The notes beneath the pieces were generated by a model that saw only the letters and a program-made list of their open reading frames with translations, made no database searches and was not told where the DNA came from. From Achatina immaculata (taxonomy: Eukaryota > Mollusca > Gastropoda > Stylommatophora > Achatinidae), in NCBI GenBank assembly GCA_009760885.1, contig CM019721.1, positions 18,889,381-18,953,380 of the forward strand: a stretch of DNA of 64,000 bases, written 5' to 3'. The position numbers and the translations under genes were made by a program. Below, in pieces: positions 11,025-21,499 of this stretch. The number at the start of each line of letters is the position of its first letter. Position 1 is the stretch's first letter.

Positions 11025-12093
11025 CTCTTTGTCTATTGGGACACGCGTCCTGCGTGGTTGTATCCCTGTTACTATACACTTATAAACGCGCAGCGCGATG
11101 ATCGTTTGTAGCTCTCTAATTTTGAAAATAATCACAGTATCTTAAAACCAGCAGTTGACTTCCTTCCGGGCACGTGGTAATTAAACAAAGAGAGTGTTGA
11201 GAGAGAGATTCTGTCTTTATTTAAAGCGAGAATTTCAAAGTTTATCGTCGCTAGGCCTTTGTTTATCAACAACTATGGCTTCCAGTGCTAGTTTCTTTCG
11301 TCCAGAGCAGCATATTTCTGCATTACAAGCTCAGAATTTAATTAAAAAATGTCTAGACTGTGGTGTAGAAAATGCAGTAGTAGAGATTGTGAATTTTCAG
11401 ACCCACGTGGCGCTGATGGAAAGGATCTATTGTTTTATTTTTGCTCCAGCAGCAAAATGTGTTAGAAGGGTAGCTGGTAATACTACTTCTCAGCTTTTTG
11501 CTAGTACTAGCTGTAATATCACAATAAGTGATGCTGGAGATTGTGTAATTTAAAAAATTAAATGTTGTAGAATGCTTCAAATTAAAAAAAAAAACAAAAA
11601 CAAAAACACAATGGCCTGTTTTCTGGTAAATATTAGTCAACGACCGCCCACTTGTTTTCATGTAAATATTACCCACCCACTTGGTGTTTTTAGTTTGCTG
11701 TGAATGCATAACTAGTGCATATTTTCATGTAAATTTTGGAAGATATTTGAAGAAAAGGTGTTTGTGTACATTTTTATTCATTATGGAATTTTATGACCAA
11801 CTACAGTGGATTAACTTGATGGGTAAGTGACAAAAAATTTATTTTATTACTTCATTTTCCATTCTTTCTTCTCAGTTCTTAGCTCTTTTTTTGTTGTTGT
11901 ATACTAACAAAATGTTAAAAATTTTATTTGAAAAACAAAATACATTTTTTCTTCTTCAAAATAAGGTATAATACTTCATACTACAGATCAGATTATGCCT
12001 TTGTCATTCTTTTAAATGTGACAACCATCCCATTTCACATTGTGAAATTTACCCCCTTGGTCTTTTGAGGGAAACACCCCCAGCAACAAAGAG
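11025..12093 (+). mobile_element. second piggyBac-like non-autonomous element
   Basis: Left edge TTAA (11021-11024) then ctctttgt; right edge acaaagag then TTAT (12094-12097), one base off TTAA. The termini resemble those of the element at 9745 but the interior differs. A 93-codon frame from 11275 begins MASSASFFRPEQ and contains a terminal GNTTSQLFASTSCNITISD segment; no known domain recognised. It sits ~380 bp from the first element inside the same LINE. Confidence 0.75.
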
Positions 12094-12190
12094 TTATAGT
12101 ATCCTGACCTGCTCAAGATAGGACTGGCTGGGGAACCTTTGTTGATGCCTTATGCTTCGTTGGGAGTACAGAGAACTGATGATGATGATG

Positions 12191-12907
12191 AAATTTGGAC
12201 CTCACTTTGTTTCCAGTGTCAGCATTCAAGCATTTTGAAGTTCTGCATGAAAAGTTTGTCTCTAAGCAAATCTGGGTCTGCTCTCCCCATATTCTCCTTT
12301 CAGATTAACAATTTTCTTTGTTTTTCAAATGCTATGCTATCTATTCTAGTTTTTCTTGAATCCCACGTTTCTCAGTTTTATCATTGTTATTATCCCTAAA
12401 TAGCTATTTGAGATTTGAAACAAAATTATAACGATTATCTTATAAATCTTATAATTTTCCAGACACATTTGTTACCTCTATGAGGATTCCCTCAAAAGGT
12501 CTGGAAAATAAGAAACTATATACAGTAAATCCATCTCTTGTGTGGCTGGCCTCTCACACTATTTCCATTACATCTGAGTGGATTTTCTGGGAAACAACAC
12601 TACTAAAAATAAGAGACACAATCACGACAAAGACTGAGACACACGTGTTATCCCAGTAAGCTACTGTACAGTGGGAGATACACCCAGCATTCCTTGAAGA
12701 AATGTGACCCAGCAGATGATGCACACACTCCTAGCTTCAGGAAGACCACTCAAGAATAAAGCCCACACAAAGCATCCAAACACCTCAGATAATAATGACG
12801 GTCAGCGATTTCCAAGAAAAAGAAAAATGCTGGGGATCTCACACAAAAGCAAAAATTTAAATAACAAGACGCCAGCTATTTCAAAGATAGCTCATACAAA
12901 AACTTAC
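12191..12907. other. EXOC3 intron, no gene seen
   Basis: Unremarkable AT-rich sequence between LINE J and the exon at 12908. Open stretches here have no recognisable homology. Confidence 0.4.
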
Positions 12908-12998
12908 CTGACAAAAGCGACTGTTTTCATCCTTCAGTTCTTTCAGCTTGCTGTGCAAGGGTTCTATGATTCTATAATGTTCATTTATTTCATCCAAG
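12908..12998 (-). CDS. EXOC3: EXOC3 (Sec6) coding exon 4
   Basis: Minus-strand exon encoding LDEINEHYRIIEPLHSKLKE then LKDENSRFCQ. Its first base completes a Ser codon with the preceding exon, giving IRQS-LDEINEHYR, parallel to human IQQS-LADVSKDWR. Acceptor TTTCTATTTCAG, donor GTAAGT; it ends in phase 0. The Leu/Lys/Glu pattern fits the N-terminal coiled coil of Sec6 used to pack with other exocyst subunits. The segment is more divergent than its neighbours, so the assignment rests on splice phase and position as well as similarity. Confidence 0.9.
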
Positions 12999-13669
12999 CT
13001 GAAATAGAAAACAGAAAGCATTTTACTAGCTGAAAATTAAAATATTCTTCACACACGTGAAAACAAAAAAGCAACGAAATAAAGTAATTTGTATGATAAA
13101 AAAAAAAAAAAACTGAAATCACAGTTTCTGTAAAGTGAGTAAATTCTATACTCATTCATTCGGATTATCTTAACAATCTTCACTTCTCTAAATCACTGCC
13201 TACTTCTTCCATCTGTTATTCCTTTTTTGTTAAGCCTGCCACTCCTGAGTTAATTTCCATGCTTTGTCAGAATACATTTTCATGAGAAATTTTGGTAGAA
13301 ACAAAACACTGAAGGATGTTACTGTATGAATGAAAACTCTGATGAGTTTGATTAGAAATATGCTACTTTTCACCTTATTTTAGACTTTGTCTAAGTATTG
13401 CTCAGAATACTGACTGGCATAGGTGTGCAAGATCTACAAGCCTTGCCAGTTGTTGTTTTGGAGTGATAAACATTTGATCTGAGAAAAACTCAAAATGTTA
13501 TTACTGTCTTTTATTGCCAAATAAAACTTTAATATTTTCTTATCACTAATTTCTTTTCTTTTTTTTTTTTTTTTTTGTTTAAAATTTTCCTTCAAATGTT
13601 TATGTAAACTCCTGAAATTTAAAAAGACTAGGCCTTATTAGGGAAAGTTTTCTGCCTAACTTTCTGATG
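12999..13669. other. EXOC3 intron, no gene seen
   Basis: Intronic AT-rich DNA with poly-A and poly-T runs (13100, 13558-13577). Nothing coding recognised. Confidence 0.4.
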
Positions 13670-14440
13670 TATGAGGGTCCTACCAAAATCGTGAGCAAAA
13701 ATTTAAAAAAAAACAGAATTTATAGAAAGAGAAAATATAAATGTATCAGCTTAATCTGCACCTTTTGCACTTCATGTAGAGGTCATATGACATCACCATC
13801 ACGTGTCATGTGACCACATGGAGCATAAAGAAAATGGCAGGTGCTGAAGTTTCGTTTCGTCAAGGAGGTGTTATTGAGTTCTTCATTAAAGAGGAAATCC
13901 CCACTGCTGAAATTCACCAAAGTCTTCAACTTGCTTATGGAGATGTGTGTATGGGTGCTAGCAGTCTTAGGAGGTGGGTGAAACATTTCAAAGATGGAAA
14001 CATGAGCATCCGAGATATGCCTCCCTGCGGTTGCCCTCGAACTGCCTCCACTGAACTCGAGGAAAGGGCTGACGATATCATTAAAGAAGACAGATGTGTC
14101 ACAGTATCTGAAATCACTGTAAATCTTAGAATAGGACACAATGTAGTACAGGAAATGATTGAAACCCTAGGCTATAGATAAGTTTGTGCCATCTGGGTTC
14201 CACAGGAGAGAACATCCAGAAAGCAGTGCGTCTGTGCCGTCGGTCAGCTGGAACAGAATTCTACTGGGAGGGTATTTTCAAACTTGCAGAGTGATGAGAA
14301 AAATGTGTGCAAAGAAATGGAGATTATGTTAAAAAGTGAAGAAAAGGACGCAGATTAAGTTGATACATTTATATTTTCTCTATCTATAAATTCTGACTTA
14401 AAAAAAATTTTTGCTCAAGACTTTCGATATGACCCTCATA
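13670..14440 (+). mobile_element. mariner (SETMAR/GVQW-type), internally deleted
   Basis: Bounded by TA, with long terminal inverted repeats of about 90 bp (13672-13759 and 14350-14438) that start tatgagggtc and end cttaatctgc. The 771 bp element keeps both ends, the N-terminal half of the transposase and its last ~15 codons, but not the catalytic core. Its right edge is only 11 bp from the splice donor of the EXOC3 exon at 14452-14564. Confidence 0.92.
13834..14345 (+). pseudogene. mariner transposase remnant (DNA-binding half)
   Basis: From ATG at 13834 the frame reads MAGAEVSFRQGGVIEFFIKE, then SSLRRWVKHFKDGN and PPCGCPRTASTELEERADDI, to a stop at 14179. This is the paired helix-turn-helix domain of SETMAR-like mariners (residues ~1-116). 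After it, degraded frames give the segment YWEGIFKLAE, a stop, then WEKCVQRNGDYV in corrected reading, which is the normal C-terminus. The region with the three catalytic aspartates is missing. Non-functional as a transposase. Confidence 0.88.
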
Positions 14441-14451
14441 CTTATACCCAC

Positions 14452-14564
14452 CTCTGTCTGATCTGATAAACATCCTGCAAGGCACTCTGCAGCTGGTTCA
14501 GTCCTGTCTTCACCCCATCCAGCTGGGACTGTACTGCAGTCTTCAACATAGCCTCCACTGAAGC
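14452..14564 (-). CDS. EXOC3: EXOC3 (Sec6) coding exon 3
   Basis: Minus-strand exon encoding [20 protein letters not shown] then [17 protein letters not shown] plus two bases. It closely matches human Sec6 ASVEARLKAAIQSQLDGVRT. Acceptor CACTCTAG, donor GTGGGT. Phase 0 at the start (after ARKK in the exon at 19751-19807) and phase 2 at the end. This is the start of the Sec6 coiled-coil region. The intron begins with only 11 bases before a mariner edge. Confidence 0.95.
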
Positions 14565-14636
14565 CTAGAGTGTTTCAGTTGGAGAATTATAAATATCTGA
14601 CCGAAACATGCACAACAGAAATCTGGGACAAAAGTA

Positions 14637-14840
14637 GCTGAAATTATACTGAGGTGGCCTCTCATTTGGAAGATTATCTGAACTTATATTGAGATGGCCT
14701 TACATTTGGAAGGCTATCTAACTTATATTTTTTCTGTTTTCATTTGGAAGATTATCTAACTTATATTGAGGTGGCCTTTCATTTGGAAGGCTATCTAACT
14801 TACTTATATTGATGAGGCCTCTCATTTGGAAGGTTATAAG
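14637..14840. repeat. minisatellite, ~55-60 bp unit
   Basis: About four imperfect units built on catttggaag followed by attatctaacttatattgag and gtggcctctc. It lies in the EXOC3 intron just upstream of exon 3. Confidence 0.75.
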
Positions 14841-15655
14841 CTATGCTAGACCACTTTTGTTCCATTCACTGGAGTTTCTGCCAGTGCTACGAAGTACATG
14901 CACCACACTGAAATTCTCCTTCACAAGAGAAGACTGGAATACTTACGGGGCTGCCTAAAGAACAATCAAGATCACCTTCTAACATTTTAACAATTCTTTT
15001 CAGTCACAGAGAACAAAAATGAAACAAAGATGTGATAGTCCTGAAAGCAGCTACAAGCAAAACTGATGGCAACTGATTGTAGATGACAATGTACAAGTCA
15101 AGAAGAGATATGGGCATGTAAATATCTTTAGCCAAAATAAAGGTGAAAATGAAAACTTAATACCTGCAGAAAGTCTACAATTTAAGAAATGGTATTATGA
15201 AAATTTGCATCCACCAAAAGAGGAAGAAAGTATGAAAAAAGGAACAGATGGAAGGAAAAAATGAAGAAAATACTTCCTCTTCTTCTTCAGTCTCTCTGAA
15301 ACTGTGAGCTGGTATTCTTTGCAGGTAATATGGTGAAGATGTTGAGGCACAATATCTTGTTGGCTTGGGAGCAGGTTATGGTGGTTATTTTTTTCAGTAT
15401 CTGAGTGGAGCTAGCAAGCAGGGTGTGTGCAATGCTTCTTTATCAGACTCCACCTTCCTGGTGACTTTGGTGATCCCTGGCCCACCAGCCAAGCCGGGTC
15501 TACTACTGAGGGCAGCAATGGAGAGGTGGTCGGCTATGGTTATTAACCCTGAAGCTAAGCATGTCACCAGCTATGGGTTGCTAAATTTACAAGTCAGACA
15601 ATATCTTAACCCTCAAAGAAAATACAAAGAAAAAAAAAACATGGAATAAAAATTA
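14841..15655. other. EXOC3 intron, no gene seen
   Basis: A 94-codon open stretch at 15365-15649 has no recognisable domain. The phrase ccagccaagccgggtctact near 15484 and nearby text loosely resemble the unassigned repeat at 7523-8702. Confidence 0.35.
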
Positions 15656-16005
15656 AGAAAATGCCTCCCTCAAAAAAATACAGATGGAAGGGAAAAAAAA
15701 GCCCATCCAGAAAAAAAATAAATAACAGATGGAAGGTAAAATAAAGAAAACATAAGAAAAAAAAATAACAGATGGAAGGTAAAATAAAGAAAACATAAGA
15801 AAAAAATAACAGATGGAAGGTAAAATAAAGAAAACACAAGAAAAAAAATAACAGATGGAAGGTAAAATAAAGAAAACATAAGGAAAAAAAACAGATGGAA
15901 GGTAAAATAAAGAAAACACAAGAAAAAAAATAACAGATAGAAGGTAAAATAAAGAAAACACAAGAAAAAAATAAACAGATGAAGGGTAAAATAAAGAAAA
16001 CACAT
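15656..16005. repeat. minisatellite, ~42 bp purine-rich unit
   Basis: About eight units of aacagatggaaggtaaaata followed by aagaaaacataagaaaaaa. Long phenylalanine/tyrosine-rich minus-strand ORFs here are artefacts of the repeat. The same unit returns at 19480-19640, on the other side of a family B LINE and a mariner. Confidence 0.9.
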
Positions 16006-16007
16006 CT

Positions 16008-16634
16008 TACATCTTTCCCGTGCCATTAAAAGTCACATAGGGCTAGCATAGTTGTTTGCCAAATTTTCCTGTTTTCAGCGGTTTTTCAACTTCATCATGG
16101 GATGTTATGCCCACTAAACTGGCTTCTCTTAACAATATCCTCTTTAGAGTTTCAGGTGGTCAACCTTTTTTCTTCAGCCTGTTGTGCTCCACTTGATAGC
16201 TTGTTTTCGTATTTTCTGATCATTTCTTCTCACTACATGGCCTACATATGTCCATATTCTTTTTCTGATCATCTATGAGACAGGTTGTTATTTGCTCAAC
16301 TGTCTTATCTCTGTGTTGTTCTTAAATTCATTCCACTTTATACCAAGTATTTTCCTTAGGCATTTGTTTTCAAAATAGTCTAATTTCTTGTCCATTTCTT
16401 TAGCTGATTTCCAGCTTTCGCATACATAAATGAGGGTGGATATCACATCTGAATTGAATAATCTTAAATTGGTTTTTTGTACTTATAACTTTTGAATTCC
16501 ATATTTCTCAAGATTTTTGAATGATAACGCTGCTTTTGCAATTCTAACTTCCTTCCTGGTGTCACCATCTTGGTCTATGTATCTACCAAGGTATGCAAAT
16601 TAGTTTACTTCATCAACAGCTGTTCTTTCAACAT
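16008..16634 (-). mobile_element. LINE family B, 3' portion
   Basis: Antisense 3' UTR and C-terminal coding region of family B, degraded, running up to the YLGRYIDQDGDTRKEV-type segment near 16590. It ends at a TA where a mariner begins. The rest of the same LINE, after a gap, is at 17790-19318. Confidence 0.85.
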
Positions 16635-16635
16635 A

Positions 16636-17790
16636 CGAGGGGAAGTCACTAAGTAACTAGCAAATTGAAATATTTTATCAGTGGCAGTGATCAGGTAGTA
16701 TTTAAATATATCTTTAGACAGTACTATCATCCAACTTTATAACAGTTGTATGTGGGGGTGCTGGTAGTTGTGTGCGCATGCGCAAATCAATAACAAAATG
16801 GCTACCCAACTGTTAGTGTGCACCAAAGAAGAACAGAGAAATGTAGTGCGATTTTTGTGGGCTTGAGGACATTCATAAGGAAATGATTACAGTTATATGC
16901 TGAAAAGTGTTTATCACGTAAAGTGGTCTATAACTGGGTAAAAGAATTTTCTCAGAGACACGCCGAAATTGTTGACAAAGTCCGACTTGGCCGTCCTGTT
17001 CAGACTGCAAAAGAAGCGACTGTGCAACGTGTGAATGAGATTATCAGAGCTGATAGACAAGTAATGATAGACAGTGTAGCAAGTGCAGTCGGATGTTCAC
17101 ATGGCTTAGCCTACAGAATAATGCATGAGCAATTGAATTTTCAGAAAGTTTGCTCATGCTGGGTACCCAGAGATCTGAATGATGAACACAAAATGAACCA
17201 ATTTGGTTTGTCATTGCAGTGTCTCTATAATTACATATATGAAGGTGAAGACATGCTCCAAAGGATTATTACTGGAGATGAATATTGAGTGCACTACTAC
17301 CAACCCGAATCAAAATGTACCTCAATGCAATTGAAATATCCATCATCGCCATGCACAAAAAAAATTCAAGACTACACCTTCTGCGAGGGAGGTTATGCTG
17401 ACAGTGTTCTGGGATTATCAAGGAGTGTTGTTAACCAAGTTCCAGAAGTATGGTGACAGTGTGAATTCTGTATCATACTGTGAAGTTCTGTCGATGCTAC
17501 GGGATGCAATTCGAAGAAAACTGGTCTGCTGACTAGAGGTGTGCTTCTCTTTCATAACAATGCCAGACCACATATGGCTCAGTTAACCCTAAAGAAAATT
17601 AGCCAGTTGGGTTGGGAAGTTCTTGAATATCCACCCCATAGTCCTGACTTAGCTCCAAGTGATTTTCACCATCTTGGTCCATTGAAAAACCACTTAGGCG
17701 GGAGAAGATTCTCGAGTGACGAAGAGGTGAAGAGGTGGAAACAGAAGTTAAAAAAAATGGTTCAGAAATCAGACTCTCGATTTTTACACC
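16636..17790 (+). mobile_element. mariner, right end lost
   Basis: Starts after TA with cgaggggaagtcactaagta at 16636. It carries a degraded transposase on the plus strand. No matching right terminal repeat is present; homology stops at about 17790, directly in antisense family B sequence. Confidence 0.8.
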
Positions 17791-17795
17791 ATTAG
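16798..17795 (+). pseudogene. mariner transposase, broken
   Basis: The probable start at 16798 (MATQLLVCTKEEQRNVVRFL) is followed by frameshifts. The frame 16923-17288 has GRPVQTAKEATVQRV (helix-turn-helix linker) and ends ITGDEY at the first catalytic aspartate, with a stop where Trp is expected. Frame 17541-17795 has LLFHNNARPHMAQLT, where the usual HDN is HNN (second catalytic Asp lost), then SPDLAPSDFHHLGPLKNHL with the third Asp of a DD34D-type triad. Multiple stops lie between. Confidence 0.88.
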
Positions 17796-19318
17796 ATTCA
17801 CTGCCGTTTCAATTTCATTCAGTGTAACTTCATCTAAGTTGACATTTAATTGTAGAACTGGTAAATTGATTTCAAGATTTATTAATTCATTTGGGTGTGG
17901 TTGATTAAGTATTTCTTGGAAGTGTTTGGCCCATCTTTGCTTTTGGTCTTTACTTGATGTTAATAGGTTGTCTGTTTTGTTATAGACTTGTCTTTCTCTG
18001 GAGGTAATAGCACCTGTTAGCTTCTTTTGTATGTTATATAGAGTTTTGCTCTCCTGTTTTTGCTGCATTTTCTGCTTCTTTTGCCATTTTATCCATATAT
18101 TCTCTTTTGTCTCTTCTAGCTGAACTTTTTACTTTATTGTCTAGTTCTTTGTATGTTGCTTTTGCCAAAACCTTTCCAAGATCTGTCTTTACATTCAACG
18201 AAGCTAATTTGGCACTCATCTTTCATGTATGTATTTCCATGTGTTATCTGATATCCATGCTTTTCTACTTGTTGACTGCAATCCAGCACTTGCTTTTGTT
18301 GCCATGTTTATGGCTGTGTTGTACGAATTCCATAATTCATCTATATCTGTCTCATTGACCTCTTTGAGTGCTGCGAAATGTTTGGTAAGTTCCAGATTGA
18401 AATTACTGTTGGTATTTTCTTCTTGTAGGCTATGACTGTTTATCTTTCTGAGTATTGCTTTCTTTTGTTGACTTTTCAGTTTATCTTCCCTATACACAGG
18501 TTGATCACTGTTGACATCTACACCCCTATATGCTCTTACATCTATCAGAGATGTTTTCTAATACAAAAATGAGCTATCTGGTTTCTGGTTTTATCATCTG
18601 GAGATATCCATGTTGTTTTATGTACTCTGTGTGGAAATATTGTTCCTCCAATGACCATGCCCTCTGTTAGACATATTTCAATTAATCTTTCTCCATTCTG
18701 ATTTACTGTATCAATTTCTTCTTTCCCCATTACTGTTTCGACATTGGTGTTATCTTTTTCTACCTTGGCATTGAAGTCTCCCATGACAATTAAGATGTGT
18801 TTAGGTACTCTGTTAATGAGTTGTTGTAGTTGGTAATAGAAATTGTCTTTTATTTCATCATCTGCATCGTTTGTTGATGCATAGCATTGTATGATTGTCA
18901 TTCTTCCATGCTTTATTTTGTATCGCGCTCTTATCATATGACTGTTCACTGTTTCCCATTCTGAAAGGCTATTTGCTGCCACAGATGACATAATTGTACT
19001 TTCTCCTTCTTGATATTTCCTATCGTTTCTGCCGGAATATATTATTAACTTGCAGTTTTCTGCCGTTCTTTTCCCTGCTTCTGGCCATCGCATTTCACTG
19101 ATGCCCACACATCTAGGTGATATCTATCCATTTCTTTTATTACCTGAGCAGTTTTTGTTGTTGCAGCCATCATTCTTACATTCCAAAATCTGATTTTTGT
19201 TATGCATTTGGGGCCAATGAATTTTTGATCATTGTCAATGGCACGCAGAATTATTGTCCTTGATGCTCGGTTACAACTGATACGAGATTCCATAATGGCT
19301 GGGTTTTCCCCCATCTAG
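17790..19318 (-). mobile_element. LINE family B, 5' portion with endonuclease
   Basis: Reading from 19318 downward: IRFWNVRMMAATTKTAQ (endonuclease start), [46 protein letters not shown], then a linker with KAWISDNTWKYIHER and the segment LNEIETAVNLMV just before the reverse transcriptase core. It has stops and frameshifts (17784-18068, 18034-18219, 18216-18497, 18545-19108, 19045-19314). It is the 5' half of the element whose 3' half is at 16008-16634; roughly the central reverse transcriptase is missing. Confidence 0.88.
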
Positions 19319-19479
19319 ATTCCTATCTAGAGTAGCCTCTAGATGGGTCTAAGGATGAGGTTGTTGGCCTCATGCCCAACTCCTGTTTTTCAATGTATGG
19401 TGACGTAGAAGACTTATACGCAAGTATGCCAGCAAAGAGCATTGAAAAGATACCACCATCTTTTACATCACCCAGAAAA

Positions 19480-19640
19480 CACAAGAAAAAAAAAATAATG
19501 GATGGGAAAATGAATAAAACACAAGAAAAAAAAAATAACAGATGGAAGGTAAAATGAAGAAAATACAAAAAAAAAAGAACAGATGGAAGGAAAAAAAATA
19601 AAAAAAGAACAGAAGGAAGATGAAGAAAAGACTAGAAAAT
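19480..19640. repeat. minisatellite, same unit as 15656-16005
   Basis: About four units of the aacagatggaaggtaaaat type with longer A-runs. Together with 15656-16005 it flanks the family B/mariner composite, so the LINE landed in a pre-existing array or the array grew on both sides. Confidence 0.85.
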
Positions 19641-19750
19641 AAATGCTGATGGGTAAAGGAAATAAAAATGACAAAAGAAGTAACAAAATAAAGAAAGACA
19701 TGACAGTCAGGAAGAATGGAAAAACGGATGAACAGTTAAAAAAAAATTAC

Positions 19751-19807
19751 CTTCTTCCTAGCAACTCTCCTCTTGTACTGGTCCACTTTGTCTAACTGGT
19801 CTGGTCT
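19751..19807 (-). CDS. EXOC3: EXOC3 (Sec6) coding exon 2
   Basis: A 57-base minus-strand exon encoding RPDQLDKVDQYKRRVARKK. It is nearly identical to human Sec6 RPDQLDKVEQYRRREARKK. Acceptor CCCTTCCAACAG, donor GTAATT; phase 0 at both ends. Too short to stand out as an ORF, but the match and splice sites make it secure. Confidence 0.96.
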
Positions 19808-20856
19808 CTGTTGGAAGGGAAAATCTTGAACTGATCTACATTCCATAAATGTTGACTTTCATGAGTCTCACTAGAATATGTAGCTGTATTGGGCATATCC
19901 CAAATAAGAATCAATAGCAAAAGAATATATCTTCCTCTAAATTCTTCGGTGCTTACAAGTCTTCCCAGAGGTTCATACAGAATGACCTCTGTTTTAGAAT
20001 ACAGCTGCAACTAGAAGCTGCTACCATGAGGAATAACATATACTCTCACCACTGATCATGCCAAGTTTTTTTTTTTTAAACCAGTATAACTGTACCTGAC
20101 TTTCAGTCTGCATGGAGTACTTTCTGAAATACTGGTTTTATCAATACAACATTCAGTACCCTTACACTTTTTCTTCTAATATAAAACTAAACACACTTTA
20201 CTAACATCAGCCGGAATTAAATGTTTGTGTGAATTTTTTTCCCATCATCTTATTTGTGACAAGATTTAGTCTTTACAAAATTCTTACATTCTAGGGTCAA
20301 AGTCAAAACTGGCTGATTCTCCTACATATACAAACTGAGCACCATCAACCTACTGGCCCAGTTATCATCCAACCAATATCACTGGTTGCTTTTTTTAACT
20401 AGGTTTTTGGAATTATAAACCAGTTACAGTTGCCAATTACCTCCAGAAATATTGGTTTTTCTCTTTATTAATTGGTAATTTTACCGCTTATCGCCGTTAA
20501 CACAATCACCGCTCTCAATTTATTCTGCTGCATGTTCTGTTAAGCAATGAGGGAATGTCCAGTTCACAGTCTTGAACCAGAGGATTGGCGTTAGCCTGTG
20601 CCACCCTCTGTCTCTGCAGGATCCCTTGGATAATACTTCGCCACCTTCTTCTAGAGACCCCCTGACATGAAACTAAATCTCTTGTAGCTGAAAGCTTGTA
20701 ATGGTACTAGTTATCTGACATTCCAATGAGGTGACTTGATCTTTTACTTCTTAATGTTTTTCCACACATGACTTGTTTCCTATTATATGTCACTTAATAT
20801 CAGTTCTCATGTAGTCTTACAATGCAATACCTGGCAGCTCTTCTCAGATATGTCAC
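19808..20856. other. EXOC3 intron, no gene seen
   Basis: AT-rich intron sequence with no recognisable element. Confidence 0.4.
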
Positions 20857-20959
20857 CTTACAGATATTTAATCTGTGCGTATGAGTTTTAACAACCTGTC
20901 TCATGTGTGATCAGAAAAAGGTTGTTAAAACTCATATGCACAGATTAAATATCTGTAAG
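20857..20959. repeat. 41 bp-arm inverted repeat (hairpin)
   Basis: Left arm 20857-20897 and right arm 20919-20959 pair at 40 of 41 positions around a 21-base loop (gtctcatgtgtgatcagaaaa with its edges). The loop and inner arm match family B text near 22098-22125 (cctgtctcatgggtgatcag). A transcript of either strand would fold into a long stem. Confidence 0.9.
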
Positions 20960-21184
20960 CTTAGACACACTGTATTGAATGTCTTGTTCATGCAAAACCT
21001 TCACTGCCAAAACTGATCAGATGAACAGATGTTGAGAAACCACTAGAATCTGGATATAAGCTCAGACTCTCCAGTTAACAAGAGGAACTTGGAAATCAGC
21101 ACACAGTTCCTTTCACTCTGATTTCAGTTCTTTAATGAATCATCCATTTCTGCTAACTTGGTCTCCACATCAAATTGTCTCATA

Positions 21185-21425
21185 TTCTTACATTTTCCCG
21201 TGCCATTAAACATCACATAGGGGTTGCATGGTAGTTCTCCAAGTTTTCCTGTTTTCAGCAAGCTTTTAAACCTCATCAAGGGATTTTATGCCCACTAAAT
21301 TGGCTTCTCTTAATAATGTCCTCTTTAGCGTTTCTCATGGTTGACCTCTTTTTCTTTGGCCTGTTGTGTTCCACTTGATAGCTTGTTTTGTGATTCTCTG
21401 ACTGTTTTTCTCATCACATGACCAA
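21185..21425 (-). mobile_element. LINE family B 3' end, antisense
   Basis: Antisense 3' UTR and terminal coding segment of family B, from tacattttcccgtgcc at about 21190 to the MRR/VGHV region at 21425. It is followed at ~21500 by a plus-strand family B fragment, so both 3' ends point outward. Confidence 0.85.
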
Positions 21426-21499
21426 CATATCTGGCTCCCTTATATTTATTTATTGTTATTATTTATTAATTTATTATTTATTTATATTTATTTATTTTG

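Larger units (their letters stand above)
9601..12190 (+). mobile_element. LINE family J fragment, host of two piggyBac-like insertions
   Basis: Three separated pieces (9601-9744, 10648-11020, 12098-12190) form one LINE C-terminal region in order. The first has YLGSYQEEN-like sequence and NKVANIWKSS. The second has IRIYKSNVRSILLYAAK, then SRLRGFEGRCLRKI. The third has QDRTGWGTFVDALCFVGSTE and a (GAT)n tail. Taking out the two TTAA-bounded elements rejoins them, apart from a frame slip and stops. It is heavily decayed and lies in an EXOC3 intron. Confidence 0.8.

Noticed and set aside
11194..11553. 119-codon ORF as a host gene
   Set aside because: It lies wholly inside the second TTAA-bounded piggyBac-like element.
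15606..16026. Long Phe/Tyr/Leu-rich overlapping ORFs resembling membrane proteins
   Set aside because: They overlap in several frames and follow the 42 bp purine-rich minisatellite; no gene.
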